Assembly (NCBI GenBank): GCA_002917075.1
Contig: NTMA01000118.1
Coordinates: 1-64,000 of the forward strand
DNA: 64,000 bases
Origin: Hawksworthiomyces lignivorus
Taxonomy: Eukaryota > Ascomycota > Sordariomycetes > Ophiostomatales > Ophiostomataceae
Reading direction: 5' to 3'
Every line of letters begins with the position of its first letter. Position 1 is the first letter of the stretch. The position numbers were made by a program, and so were the translations under genes. Shown in pieces: positions 1 to 11,400 of the stretch. The notes beneath the pieces were generated by a model, which was given only the letters and a program-made list of their open reading frames with translations, searched no databases and was not told the origin of the DNA.

Positions 1-28
1 TTTTTTTTTTTTTTTTTTTTTTTTTTTT
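1..28. repeat. T homopolymer at window start
   Basis: An uninterrupted run of 28 T opens the window. It is not a telomere repeat (no TTAGGG unit). It could be an ordinary intergenic homopolymer. The rest of 29-388 is AT-rich and shows no gene. Confidence 0.9.
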
Positions 29-388
29 GGCAAGGTTATGGCATTTTCTCATGAGAAGATAGCGGCGCAATATTTTCATGACAATGAGACAAGAACATTA
101 TTCACTTAGCCGCCTGGGACTTCTCCAGAGTTTCACACGTGCAGCTAGTTAAAGTGCAGGGAAGTTCTGTCAACAATAAAAAAACACATCTGCTCGCGGT
201 TCGCACAATATGTGACACAAAGAAAAGTGAAGTGAAGGTGAACAACAAAGTGAAGCTGGCTTCGGTATACAGTCGTCATCCATAACCATACACTGTAGGA
301 GCTTCTCTTTTTGAATATACCATCGAATAAATGGCAATGAGAAAAAGGATATTTGAAAAGAACGACCTTAAGAAATACCGCCAATGTG

Positions 389-1936
389 ATGGATCGTGAG
401 GACGAAATTGTGCTGAACAACAGCAACAGCGTTTTAAATAAGAGTGTATTTTACTACGACAAGATTAAATTTGAGAAGGGAGATGGAAAAGACAGTAATA
501 CATATTGTATGAACTCGCCTTTACAATTTGAAAGGATTTGCACTGTCACCGGAGTCGACAGACAGAGCAAAGTTCAAAATGAGCGAGATGTCATGCTGCG
601 GCCTCCGCGACACATCAACGCTGTGTGGGTTCCCTCCTCGGTCTATCGATGTTATTTCGTGCTTTCCTTGCTCATATCTTGTAGACTTTGGTATATTCCT
701 ATCGGCTGGAATATCCTGGTTGCTTGTGGTCCATTTTCGTGGCGTGGCCACAGGCAAGTCCTGCAAAGGTGCCCGTATTTTGCAGCGCGATTGGAAATAC
801 TTCTTACAGAACCTCCAGACTATTGGCAACCCGATGAGAAGGCGCTTCCCACACAAGAGGCTCTGGCATCCTCGCCTCTGCCGCAATATTGGACCCTCCG
901 ACTGGACCAGCACGATCCAGGCCAGCTGGCAAATGTATTACACTTCATGTACACTGGAGGTCAGTCAGCCTACCCAAGCACGCGCTTTCTACTGCTTGTC
1001 AGAATATCTACTAATTACGTGCTCTGTACCAGAATAGACTATCCAAATGCCGTCCACGATTCCCAGGAGCCCTTGTATGCCGACTGCCTGGTGACCAATG
1101 CCGCCATGTACATCGCCGCAGCGTCCGTTGCCTACCTGCCCATGATGGTCTATGCCGTGCAGCACATCGAGGCGTACACTAAAGTTGTCATCCTCTCCAG
1201 CATGAAAAACAGCAGCACCACCTTCATCAGCACCAGCCCATGCCTGCAGGAGGCGCTCCGCAGCGGCAGAGACACGGGCGTCATGGATCACGCCGTGCTG
1301 CGCCTGACGGACCCGCTCCGCCGCGCGCTGGCGCTGGTCTACGAGCAGCCGGCGGCGGTGCAGGCGACTCTCCTGTTCCCTCTCCGCTTGGCCCTGGTGC
1401 GTCTGGTCGACGCAGCGCTGCCGCATCTGGTGGCTAGCGCGGCATTTCGCGCCCAGTTTCGCAACGAGTGGGACGCACAGCTTGGAGGCACAAGGGTGCA
1501 CAGTGAAGACATCCTAGTTACTGGAGAGAAGAGTCATGGAAACTACGAGGGTCGTGACGATGACGACGATAATGGCCACCGGAGTGACGCATCCTTGGTA
1601 GAGTATCTAGTCAGAGACCACGCCATGTTTGAGACGCTCGCACTGCTGGGAACAACGCCAAAAAAGCTGGTCGGTATAGAAAAGAAAAAGAACATGACGA
1701 GCAAGAAGGAGAACACTGTGCGTTCTCCCTTCAGGCGCATTATTTTACTACTTCAACGTTTGGCACAGGCGGAACAGACTCGAATTGACCGAGCTCTGTC
1801 GAAAGCAAGCTGTAAACAGAGCCCGACCTCTCGCCGTTTGGATATTGACCTACGCAAATCCGAGAAAGCCGTAAAACGGCTAGTGCACAAGCTGGAAAGC
1901 ATAGCAGGCGAGAGCAGAGGGATATTTAGTACATAG
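389..1936 (+). CDS. BTB/POZ domain protein, 5' end uncertain
   Basis: The BTB core is seen around 705-1140: a strand reading LVACGPFSW, then HRQVLQRCPYFAARLE, a later FMYTG and then a YADCLVTNAAMYIAA helix, in the usual BTB order. The frame stays open from 353 to the stop at 1936, but joining 959 to 1038 is better. That removes a 78-nt intron (donor GTCAGT at 960, TACTAAT branch, TAG acceptor ending 1037), keeps frame and restores the family-typical FMYTGDYP. With the first in-frame ATG at 389 the product is about 489 residues. The part before about 700 reads poorly as protein and may hide another intron, so the true start is open. The C-terminal half is an acidic run (DDDDD) and a basic tail with no known domain. 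BTB proteins usually mediate dimerisation or Cul3 adaptor contacts; no partner domain is visible here. Confidence 0.7.
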   Translation: MDREDEIVLNNSNSVLNKSVFYYDKIKFEKGDGKDSNTYCMNSPLQFERICTVTGVDRQSKVQNERDVMLRPPRHINAVWVPSSVYRCYFVLSLLISCRLWYIPIGWNILVACGPFSWRGHRQVLQRCPYFAARLEILLTEPPDYWQPDEKALPTQEALASSPLPQYWTLRLDQHDPGQLANVLHFMYTGGQSAYPSTRFLLLVRISTNYVLCTRIDYPNAVHDSQEPLYADCLVTNAAMYIAAASVAYLPMMVYAVQHIEAYTKVVILSSMKNSSTTFISTSPCLQEALRSGRDTGVMDHAVLRLTDPLRRALALVYEQPAAVQATLLFPLRLALVRLVDAALPHLVASAAFRAQFRNEWDAQLGGTRVHSEDILVTGEKSHGNYEGRDDDDDNGHRSDASLVEYLVRDHAMFETLALLGTTPKKLVGIEKKKNMTSKKENTVRSPFRRIILLLQRLAQAEQTRIDRALSKASCKQSPTSRRLDIDLRKSEKAVKRLVHKLESIAGESRGIFST

Positions 1937-4797
1937 GTTTGGGTATTGTATTTGCTGATCCCTAATTTACTACAGCACATTGGGAGAGGGGGGGACATCG
2001 ACGATCCCAGAATCATCATAGTCTATATGTACATGTACTCCGTACGCTTTTGAAATTACTGGTTCTCCTGCCGTTAAGTCACCACCAGTGTATGTCTTTA
2101 TCTACCAAATGAGACCCTCAACATGCATGCACACCTTTAACCTTTATTACGTATACTAATAGCGTTTCTATCGTCTGCACGAAGTTCATAGTTTCTTGCC
2201 TACATTCTGCTCCGCGTTGTAGGATTCTTCGATGCATCGAGGATAACCATATTTCCCAATGAGTCTAGAACGCGCAATGCGACCTTTTATTATATACTTC
2301 CCTCCAAGATACTACTCTTGCAGCAAAGTAGCTTCTTTATTCATTGCCGTTGTCCTTGCTCATGGTGGGAAGATAGGAGTCAGCAACGGGGCCTAAATAC
2401 AAGCTGAAAATCGACGACGTAGAGGTCACACTACCCCGGCTAGCTTGTATGCAAGCTTCCAGTACAAGGGAGATGGGAAAGCAACTGGAACCAAGCGGGG
2501 AGCTAGTTGTCCTTGTATCTTCCGAGCAATAAGCTTCGTACCACCAAAAATGAGGCCTAGGCTCAAAGTGACAAAAATAACACGATGATCAGTATCGGCG
2601 CAAGATGAACTCGTCTCGTGCTCCTTGTGATGGCTGCCTTGCCCACAATGAAAAGGAGGTTGAAATACGTGATGGGGCAATGGCGAGATGTTTCGACTCA
2701 GAGAGGAGTAAATAAAGGAGAGGCAGCGCCAAGGAGAATTTCAATTGGGGAGAGTGGGGAAGGTAGCCCTTGACATCAAGCCAAGTATTGGAGGCGGCAT
2801 TGCATTAGGGGGTGGCAAAAGAGAAGCTCTGATTTTGAGGATAAGAAGCAGCGGGGTGATGCGAGAGTTGAGTCTTGCTCCGTACTACGACTCCCTTTTG
2901 CGTACTTTTGAGGTTTCTTGGGCAGCCACTTGATCCAGTCTTGTCTCCGCTCTGTTTTGAAGCAATTCAAAAAAGGAGCGATTCCTACTGAGGGATAAAG
3001 TAAATAGAGATAAAGTAACGCACTAACGCTTAGATATCCTAGTGCATATCAGAGCTATTCACACCATGTCGAATCTCCCCGCGCTGGGCAGGCAAAGCAG
3101 ATTCAATCCCCTTTAAACTATTGGGTAGATGGTCTGCCATTTTAAAACAACGATGTAATATTCAGAGGCGGGCTGGCTAGAATACAAGGTATTCTTAAAT
3201 ACGTGCCAACGATTCAATTTAAACCGCAATTTAGTCGACGCAGCGGAGATGTAGTGGAGGTGCAGCAGAGACGCAGTTCAGATGCAGTCCAGCTGCAGCT
3301 TCACTGCATTAAGTCCAAACAAATCACCGTTTAGCCAATGGTACCGAGCAAGGGAGGGTGGGTACAACAGCCGTGTTGTACACTTGCACACAGGTGTAAT
3401 GAACGTAATGGTGGGTAAGAAGGTGGGCAAAAGGCCTAAGGAGAACTAAAGGGGGTCGAGACTGAAGGGAAGAGGGGGGAAGAGAATGAGGCAAAGAAGG
3501 GAGAAAGAGAATGAAAATGCGTTCGAGGATTACAAGGATGAGAATGAGACGTTGGGTCGAAATTCGCTATCAGGATGTAGACGACGAATGAGCGGGAGAC
3601 AAAAACCCATCGAAGTAATTAAAGACCGCATACCAAGATGATTATTTTTGTTGGGCCTATGATGATGATACGCTCACCATGGAAAGGATGTGCTCTTTGA
3701 GCGCGGGATAGAATGTTGAGATGAAGCAGAATTGGGCTGAGAGAAGGAGAATAGAAGTGTGTGCTGGGAAAGGATGAGGTGTGAGCACCAATCAAGTGAG
3801 ACACCAAACAAAGAAAGAAAGAATACAAGATACATGCACTGCAAAAATGCATGTGTCTTGATACCATTAAGCCCAGGCCCTTGTTCAGTCGCAGGTCCCC
3901 CCCCCCCCCCCCCCCCCAAATACCCCGCAAACCGCCTGACTGGATGATCTATTACAGAGCGGAGACCTCTGGTCGGCCGATGCTGCTCTGGACTGGGGGG
4001 AGGAAATATTGGGCGGTCGGTGACGTCGACCTCTCGCTCCAAGCTACGAACGCCGTACTCGCATTCTGCCCTCTTCATTCTTTCCCTTAGCGGAGAACCC
4101 CCAACCTGCACATGCCCGCACAGCCTAGAGGTTCTTGCCCTGGAAGAGCCAGCTTCCACTTCTCTGTGGAAATCGCCACCCACCCACCTAAACTTTTCTG
4201 TTTTGAACAGTCACTTTCTTGCGTGGGCGGACATGGATGCACCGGTCATAGCTCCTATTGGCTGCCGTAAATGTGTCCGTTCTTGTATCCTTACTAGGGT
4301 ACAATGTAAGATGCCTTTTGCTTCTGGTCGCGAGCTTGGTAAAGTGGACGCTAATCCCGCTAAAACCGCGGAGGGCTATGACAGAGATGAGAAAGACCGA
4401 CGGCCGGACTGCTCTGGGGTTCTCTTGTTTTGCGCATGTGAACGGCAGCGAGCAATTTAGCGCTACGTGGTGCTCTGAGAGCAACTATCCTCCGTATTAC
4501 TGGCACTGGTATTGGTAATTTCTCTTCTCGCGAATGGTGCTTTGGTCATTCGTGATTTGTCTTTGTCTCCAGCGCACGCGTCTTTGTAGCTCTGTGGATC
4601 TTTCGGGCAAGGGTACCAGCTACTTTCTATGTAGATGTATCTCCCGTATTGGCAATGCAGCCTTTGCAAATCCCGCCGAAGAGTAATCCGTAGCAGTGAG
4701 CGAAGACCGACGCGACCCTGCAAGCCGCATAGATGAGATCTGCTATGCCACGTACTCGTACTTGTACTTTTGACTAAGACATGTGCTTAGTACATAT
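1937..4797. other. Intergenic interval without a supported gene
   Basis: No reading frame here has domain-like content, and frames of 60-170 codons overlap one another on both strands. It contains a GCAG-rich stretch near 3236-3310 and a 21-bp C run at 3897-3917. TACTCCGTAC-like motifs occur near 2036 and 2880; this motif recurs elsewhere in the window (near 22434 and 22929). Confidence 0.6.
3897..3917. repeat. C homopolymer, 21 bp
   Basis: Uninterrupted C tract. It creates proline/glycine-rich phantom frames on the two strands. Such tracts are prone to assembly length errors. Confidence 0.9.
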
Positions 4798-4800
4798 ATG

Positions 4801-5909
4801 CCTACATAGACAGCCATTTAAATTGAGTCGCTTTTTTCTCGATTTGAACTTGGACTCGCCCAACAACCCCTTCCCCGTCCTTCCCAATCGCTCCTTCAAC
4901 TGTTAAAGCAATCCTTCCCTCTTTCCTTCTCCTTGCTTGCTACCTCGCTCCTTCCTTCACTTCGTGCAATCTCTCAATCTGTCGTTTGTCCAACAAGCGC
5001 GCTTTCCCACTTCGTTGCGAAGCGTTTCGGCAAATTTGATCTTCTCGAACCGCATCATCGGTTTTTGCCACCGCTGTAACAGACATCCAAGGCAAATCCA
5101 CGTCACCGCTCCAAACTAAGTCTCCGAATTGCCTCTTCATCATCTGCTCTGTGCATCACAAACACCTTCTTCAGGGCACTGGAATCCACACCCTTCCCTG
5201 CATACCAAGCCATACCAAACACACGCAAACCGTTCGGCGATCCCTGCCTCCTCCAACTTATTTTAGCAACGGGATAATAAAGAAGATATATACAGCAAAC
5301 GACCCCACAGCACTACGGCGAAACAGCCAGAGGGCCTTTCCCTTAGATCGGCAACACTAAATTGGTCCCAACACTCCCAGACGAACTACAAATCGAATCA
5401 TCCATCATCCCACACCAGCCCTCTCTTGTACCCCATCGTCTCTTTGTTGCCTTCTGCTGGGGTGCCTTTTCCGGTGTCACTTTATATATAGCTTCTTCGT
5501 CTCCCGCTGTGGTCTTGCAGCCCTCCCTGTTTCAAAACGAAAGGGAGAAAAAAAAACATACCACTTTCACCCCAGAACCGTCCATTTTCTATATATATTC
5601 GGTTGAGCTGTTCCTCGCCAGGTATTAACTACAAGCAAGCTCAGAACGGGCCGTGCAGATTCGTCTGCAGACCCTCTTTCTGCAAATCATCTGAATACCG
5701 AGCCCCCAAAATCCCGCCTCGAACCACCTGGCTCCGCAAACAGCCCACGACATCGATCACTTGTTTCCCCCTTCTCGAACACCTGCTGCAGCTTCCACGG
5801 AGCACGCTACCCGAACCGCCTCTGCATTTTCGATCTATCTGTATCTCGCTTCCATCTATTATAAAACCCCGGTTTCCTCTCCCGTTCGCGCTACCCTCCA
5901 TTTTGCAAA
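4801..5909 (+). promoter_or_regulatory. Long ATG-free pyrimidine-rich leader of the 5910 gene
   Basis: The last plus-strand ATG before the start codon at 5910 is at 4798; I read every line from 4801 to 5909 and find no ATG. The tract is strongly C/T-rich (runs such as CCTTCCC and CTCCTTCC). This is what is expected of a transcribed, scanned 5' leader. TATA-like stretches lie at about 5481-5489 and 5859-5866; the latter would instead give a very short leader, so the start of transcription is undecided. An intron inside the leader is also possible. Confidence 0.55.
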
Positions 5910-7100
5910 ATGGCCAACAACGACAACCAAACCAACTCTTCAGACATGTCACGCAATCGTCGCAGCTCCGTCACTTCGGCGGCTCTCTCTAGCATCTTCA
6001 GGAGCAATTCCATCTCGAGTCCTTCGGCTGGAACTTCCGTCTTCCCAGGCCCAATTACCTCCGCCGCCATCAATGATCAAAATCGCCGCCGCCGCCTTTC
6101 TATCTCTACAGGCGCCGCCCTAGGCCTGTCTGGAGCCTCACCTGTCAGTGCCGGCGGCGCTAATAGTGCTGGCCCTGGCATCCCTTCTGCCTTTGCTATG
6201 CGTCGGGCCAGCGTGTCCACCAATTCTTCCATGTCCGATCCCGCATTCGATGAGAATGCTATCGAAGATGACGACATGGGCCCCGGCGGCTCACGCACTA
6301 CTCCAACCACGCCTTACTCTCGCCGCATGAGCTTCGGCGCCCAGGCCATACGCAACATTCGAGGACCCGGCGGGGGCAGCTCCGGCGCCACCAATAATGG
6401 TAGGCCGCGCTCCATTATCACTTCCTCTGCCACTAATGTTGCTGCTGGGAAGAAGCCCTTCCAGCAACCACCAGCACAAAATTCTATGTCCACTGCTTCC
6501 TCATCCGGTTCGCCACCACTTCCTGCCCCTCCCCGTTTCTCATCTCCGTTGTCTGCGTCTCCTTCCAACTCATCGCCTTTTTCTCCCCCATCTTCCTCTT
6601 CGTCTTCCATCTCCCCCAGAAACTCCATCTCCATTCCAGGTCCCCACCGGGGCTCCTATTCCTCTGCCTCAGCAAAGCCAGCATATGCAGCACTGCACAG
6701 TCCTAGAACTGCTTCTGACAAAGTCTTTCCTTCTGTTGCTCGTTCAGACCAAGGATACAACTGGCCCGAGCAGCTTAGGTCCCGTGCCGAGAGTACCGTG
6801 GCATCTGGCTCACGATCGTCGTTCTCTTTTGCTTCGGGCATGGGGAACTCGCCGCCACGTGCTAATGGGTTTGCTTCCTTCGCCTCTGGGGCAGGCGTGC
6901 TAGGTGGAGGTGGCTTTGGCCATGGTGGAGGGGTCGGTCGTGGTAGCACTGGCGTGCAACACGACCGGGCCAGATCCGTCTCGGACATGCCGGCACCAGC
7001 ACCAGCGCAGCAGCAGCCCCCGCGGCAGCGGCGAGAGTCGCGGCCAAAGCCCGATCACTTCCAAGAGAGAATTCTCAAGGGCGATTTCTATATGGACTAA
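5910..7100 (+). CDS. Conserved fungal Ser-rich low-complexity protein with RRxS sites
   Basis: A 396-residue single-exon protein starting in a good context (CAAAATGG). It has no enzymatic domain that I recognise and is mostly disordered, rich in Ser, Gly, Pro and Ala. Basic-directed phosphorylation-like sites recur: RRSS near residue 17, RRRRLS near 58, MRRASVS near 97, SRRMSFG near 137 and RARSVSD near 354. Islands that look constrained are the N-terminal SSIFRSNSISSPSAG, the middle YNWPEQLRSRAES and the C-terminal PDHFQERILKGDFYMD, which ends the protein. Between them are poly-Ser and Gly-rich linkers. I infer a phospho-regulated scaffold or regulator, perhaps a target of PKA-like kinases or 14-3-3 proteins; this rests only on the motif pattern. 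It stands alone, convergent with the zinc-cluster gene downstream. Confidence 0.8.
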   Translation: MANNDNQTNSSDMSRNRRSSVTSAALSSIFRSNSISSPSAGTSVFPGPITSAAINDQNRRRRLSISTGAALGLSGASPVSAGGANSAGPGIPSAFAMRRASVSTNSSMSDPAFDENAIEDDDMGPGGSRTTPTTPYSRRMSFGAQAIRNIRGPGGGSSGATNNGRPRSIITSSATNVAAGKKPFQQPPAQNSMSTASSSGSPPLPAPPRFSSPLSASPSNSSPFSPPSSSSSSISPRNSISIPGPHRGSYSSASAKPAYAALHSPRTASDKVFPSVARSDQGYNWPEQLRSRAESTVASGSRSSFSFASGMGNSPPRANGFASFASGAGVLGGGGFGHGGGVGRGSTGVQHDRARSVSDMPAPAPAQQQPPRQRRESRPKPDHFQERILKGDFYMD

Positions 7101-8415
7101 GAATCCTATTATCTGTCTCTTCAAACAATTTCGATGAGACCACACAATTGCATTACAAACGAATCAACACACTAGCGATAGCGAGGCATGATCTTCGTTT
7201 CATATTTTAGCTTGCATTTCTTTGCTGGTTCTCTGATTTGCGTCTATTGTATTGATGGATCATGGGCGTTCGGGGTGATAACTGGATCCGCTCTCAGGAC
7301 AAGACTGTTCAAGCGTGAAATGGAGCACATTCATCAGGAATATGGAAAGGCTCGCCTTTCTGCGGGAGTTTGGACGGCGTCATATTATGTCTAGTTTTTG
7401 TCTATCTTTCTGCTTTTGTTTTCTCTTTTGTCTCATTCACATGCGGCAACAAAAATACGATATGGCCAACTTGATACCCCCCACAAAACGGGCATCATTA
7501 TAAGACATCTCTGCGTTGTTTGGTGTTAAGAGTTTTTGTGAGTGTAGTGGCGACCGTGGAGCGTTGTTGATACTGAGCCCGCGAAGGCATGAATACCGGC
7601 GTTGAGAGTTGAAAGAGACCAAAGAGGACTGTGTTCATAGTTCTGGCCGAATACAAGGGAAATTGGACACACCACTAACCAGAAACAGGTGGGCTCGGAA
7701 AAGCAAGAAGACAAAAGAAAAAGACGGGGGAACGAGGTAACGGAACATTGTTTAACGTATACCACGGCTTTTTGAAAACATAATTGGGGAAAGGGAAGGC
7801 CTGGAATCATGGATGAAACATAACAGATTGTGTATGATATAAATGACGCTCGAAAACGGCTTGCTTTTTGGACGCGTGTGGACTTCTGACTTTCTCTTCG
7901 TCTAACTTTACTACTATTTCCCTTTTCCTCTACCTTCCCTTTTACCTTTCCTTGTTTCAACAATTTGCATTCTCTGTTTTACTGTTTCTTGTTTCCTTTG
8001 GCTTCTATGTTTCTTCATTCTTCGTTCCATGTTGGAGTAATATTTTCTGGAACTAGTATAATATTTTGAAGGATGTATAATGAGAATGGCAAAAATGGAA
8101 ATTAGCTTTTGTTGTATTTTACAAACATTTGATATCTTTATAAACGCTGCCAAGCTGAGGGCGATGCAAAACGAAATATTTTACGAGGCTATTACGATTA
8201 GTACCTCTTCCCATTTCCCCGTATATATATACATGTGCTAGGTTTTCACCAATCGTTCATTTGCTCTCTCCATGTCTTGTAAGAAATGAGAGATCGAGAG
8301 GAAGCCACCCGGCCCGTAATAATTAACCAAAAAACCCCTGGGTATTAAATTTGACGAAACCAAAACTGAACCAAGCCAAAACAAAAAAAGTAAGGAGACA
8401 AATATCGCCCATTTA
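7101..8415. other. Convergent intergenic region, 3' UTRs
   Basis: About 1.3 kb lies between the stop codons of two converging genes. It is AT-rich with T-rich and A-rich patches (7870-8060, 8080-8150) suited to 3' ends. No frame looks like protein. Confidence 0.6.
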
Positions 8416-11400
8416 TCAGAACTGGAACGCTTCGCCCGCGTTTCCGCCGAACCAGGGATCCGTCAAGATGTACTGGATGCCGTCGCTTAGATTCATGTTG
8501 TCGGCGCCGTCGGTGAGGCCCGCTAGCGTGAGGTCTAGTGCGTACCCGTAGTTCCCGCCTAGGTCAAGGTGCGAATACAAGCCCAGGTAATCAGCCGTCG
8601 CAGAGGGTCCCACGGCAGACGACTGCGGTGGGGCCATCAGTGGCGGCGCGTGCTGCTGCTGGTCAGCTGTCGTCGGCTGGGTTTGACCGGCGCCCCCACC
8701 GCTGCTATAATATGGTGGCCACGTCGGCATGGTATTGATGACAGGAGGCGCCGCGTTTTGTTGGTGGTGCTGCTGCTGGCCCATGCTTGCATTGGCGGCG
8801 TAGTCATTGGCGGCAATCTCGGACAGTAGCTGCAGCGGCGTGTTGGCAGAGGAATATGCTGCCGGTTGGGGTTGTTGCTGCGGTGGAGGCTGCGTCGTAG
8901 CCAGGGCCATGCTATTGTTGTGACCATGGCTGTGCGGCCCACCGCCTGCGGAAGACAGGGACACGCCAGACGTCACAGATGGGCTGCGCGTGGCGGCAGC
9001 GGAGGAGGCAGCGGTTGCTGCGCGGTTGTTGAAATTGCTGCTGTTGGCGGCTGCCGCCGCATTTGTGGATAAAAAGGTAGACGACGGCAGGTATGGCTGG
9101 GCCTGCGCCGGCTGAGCCGCTGGTAAAGCGGCGGGCGAGTCGTCCGCTGAGCGGGCCAAGTTGTCGTCCGTCCTCTGTTGCATATGGTCGCTGCTCTGCC
9201 CGTACTCGTCTTTGCTACCGTTGTCCTGTTGCAGCGTTTCGGTATATGTCTGCTGCTTCAGGAACCACGACCGGATCATGGCGAGGACGATCAAGAATTT
9301 GCCAGCGGGCCGTGACCGGTTACCGGAAGCCGTGGCACGGAACTTGTCCAACAGGGCGTTCAAGTGCTGCTCGACTTTCATGTGGTCTTTGTTGATGACT
9401 TTGCCGAGCTCCGAGTTGGGAGACGAGGCGAAGAGGTACAGCTTGATCATGACGACGGTGGCGTACGCCACGCGCACAAAGTTGAAGACCGGGATGCACC
9501 GTAGCGAGGCGATATCCATGCCCAGGAAGGCGTCAAAGATACCGTCGATGGCCAGCAGACACGCCGTGAGAGCACGGATATGTGCAGGCGTCAGCGTGGC
9601 GTCGCCGATCAGTGCCTCTTTGGTCGACTCTGCCGTGTATGGCGTCTTGAAGTCATCGTTGCCGTTCTCTGTCTGCAGCGCGATCTCATGCATGTAGAGG
9701 CTCAGAACCTCGAAGCTCAATCGTAAGGAAGCTGCAAAAATAGTCAATCTAGTTAGCGTTCGGTCCTGCAATGACCAAGACCTCAAGAAAACACTTACGT
9801 TGAAGCATGCTGCGCGGGATGGTCGACTTGTAGCGCTCCAGCTCCCGCTCGAAGCCGCGCAGAGCGTACTGCGTGCGCGGGTCTGCAATGTTGATGACGG
9901 CGGACGGATCGTCCATGGAAAACTGCTGCCCGACCTCTTCGGCCATGCGGTGGGTCCAGACCAGATGGCACAGGTACTGGTCGGTGGGCGCGGCGTCGGG
10001 CGACGACTCGAGCACCTCGACGCACTCGGTCATGAAGGAGGTCCAGCGCACCAGGTTGGGGCGATGCAGCGCCATGGCCGTGTTGGAGGTCATGAAATAG
10101 CAGGCGAGCCAGGCCCGGCGGCCCTCGATGCTGCAGGGATCCGGCAGCGGGTGTTTCTTGAATGGGTGGTCACGCCAGGTAGGTGGCGGGCGTGTTGAGG
10201 ACTGCTGGCTCTGGCCCTGGCCGCCGCTTCCAGCAGGAGTGTTGCCGGAGGCGCTGTTCGTATCGCTGGCACCGCTGCCTTTGCCGTAACCGCCGTTGCC
10301 CTGTCGGCGCTTGCCCAGGCCGATGTCGATGGCCATGACGGCGGCCATGTGGACCATCTGGTAAAATTTGAGCTCTTCAAAGTGCTCGGGTGGCCAGTAC
10401 CAGATGACGGCCAGCTGCAGAGCCTGGACCATCTCGAGGCTCTTCTCACCTACGATTATGATCTTCTCGGCGAAAACCTGCATCAGCTCCTTGACAATAG
10501 CGCGCTGCACGTCAGGCAACTCCGTGGTGGAAGCGGCCATGATCGATAGGAATAGGATAGGCTTGGACTTGCGGATCTCCGCTGCCGTCGTCCCCGGCGG
10601 GAACACGACCGCCGGCATGTGCCGCGCCATATGGGTCGCATAGCGCTGGAACAGCTCCACGGCCTTGTCCATGGTCAAGAGGCCGCGGTCGATGATATCA
10701 GCATATTCGGTGCCAAAGCGGCCGGCCGATGCCGGTCCCGGAGACATCGTATACGACGACGGCTGCTGCTGCTGTGTCTTTGGATCGTTCGTGGTGTGCT
10801 GGTATCGCTGCGACGGCGGTTGATAAGGCTGTTGCGGGAAGCTGTTGCTGTGATGATGAGAGTGGTAGGTCTGGTACGGGCTCTCCCGCATCGACGGCGA
10901 CTCGTCGCCTGTGGCCGAACCCGCGCGGGAGCCAGGCCCTGTTCGCGCTGCGGCACCGCCTCCGCCAGCGCCGGCTGGCACGACGCCCGTCGCTTCTCGA
11001 ATCTCGGAGAACTTCCGCTTCTGGCCGGCCATGACCATGGGAGGCGGCGCCGTGCCAAACGGACTTCGCCCCACGGCGCTGGCTGAGAAGGGGCTGTGCG
11101 GCGGCGGCGGTCCTGCAGCGGTAGTGGCAGCGGCAGGGGCAATCGACGCTGGCGGACCCCCTACGCCCGACGCTGATACAGCAGCTGGTTGTCTTTTCGT
11201 TGTTCCTGCTCCTGCTTCTGTTCCTCCTCCTCCTCCGCCTCCAGATGTTGGCGTAGTCGACGTTGCAGCGGCAGGGAGCGTCTGCTGCTGCGCCGCATCC
11301 AACATAGAAGAGGACGCTGTCTGCCAGTCGCGCAGGACGCTGCCTGGGGTGCCTGTGCTGATGGACAGCCTCGAGCCCTCGCCGCCGTCTTCTTTTAAGC

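Noticed and set aside
1..28. Telomere or contig-end signal from the T run
   Set aside because: No TTAGGG-type repeats; a homopolymer alone is not evidence.
960..1032. A 73-nt intron ending at the CAG at 1032 in the BTB gene
   Set aside because: It would shift the frame and lose the downstream BTB helix; the acceptor at 1037 keeps the frame.
3674..4183. Minus-strand 169-codon frame
   Set aside because: Built around the 21-bp C tract (poly-Gly) and lacks domain-like sequence.
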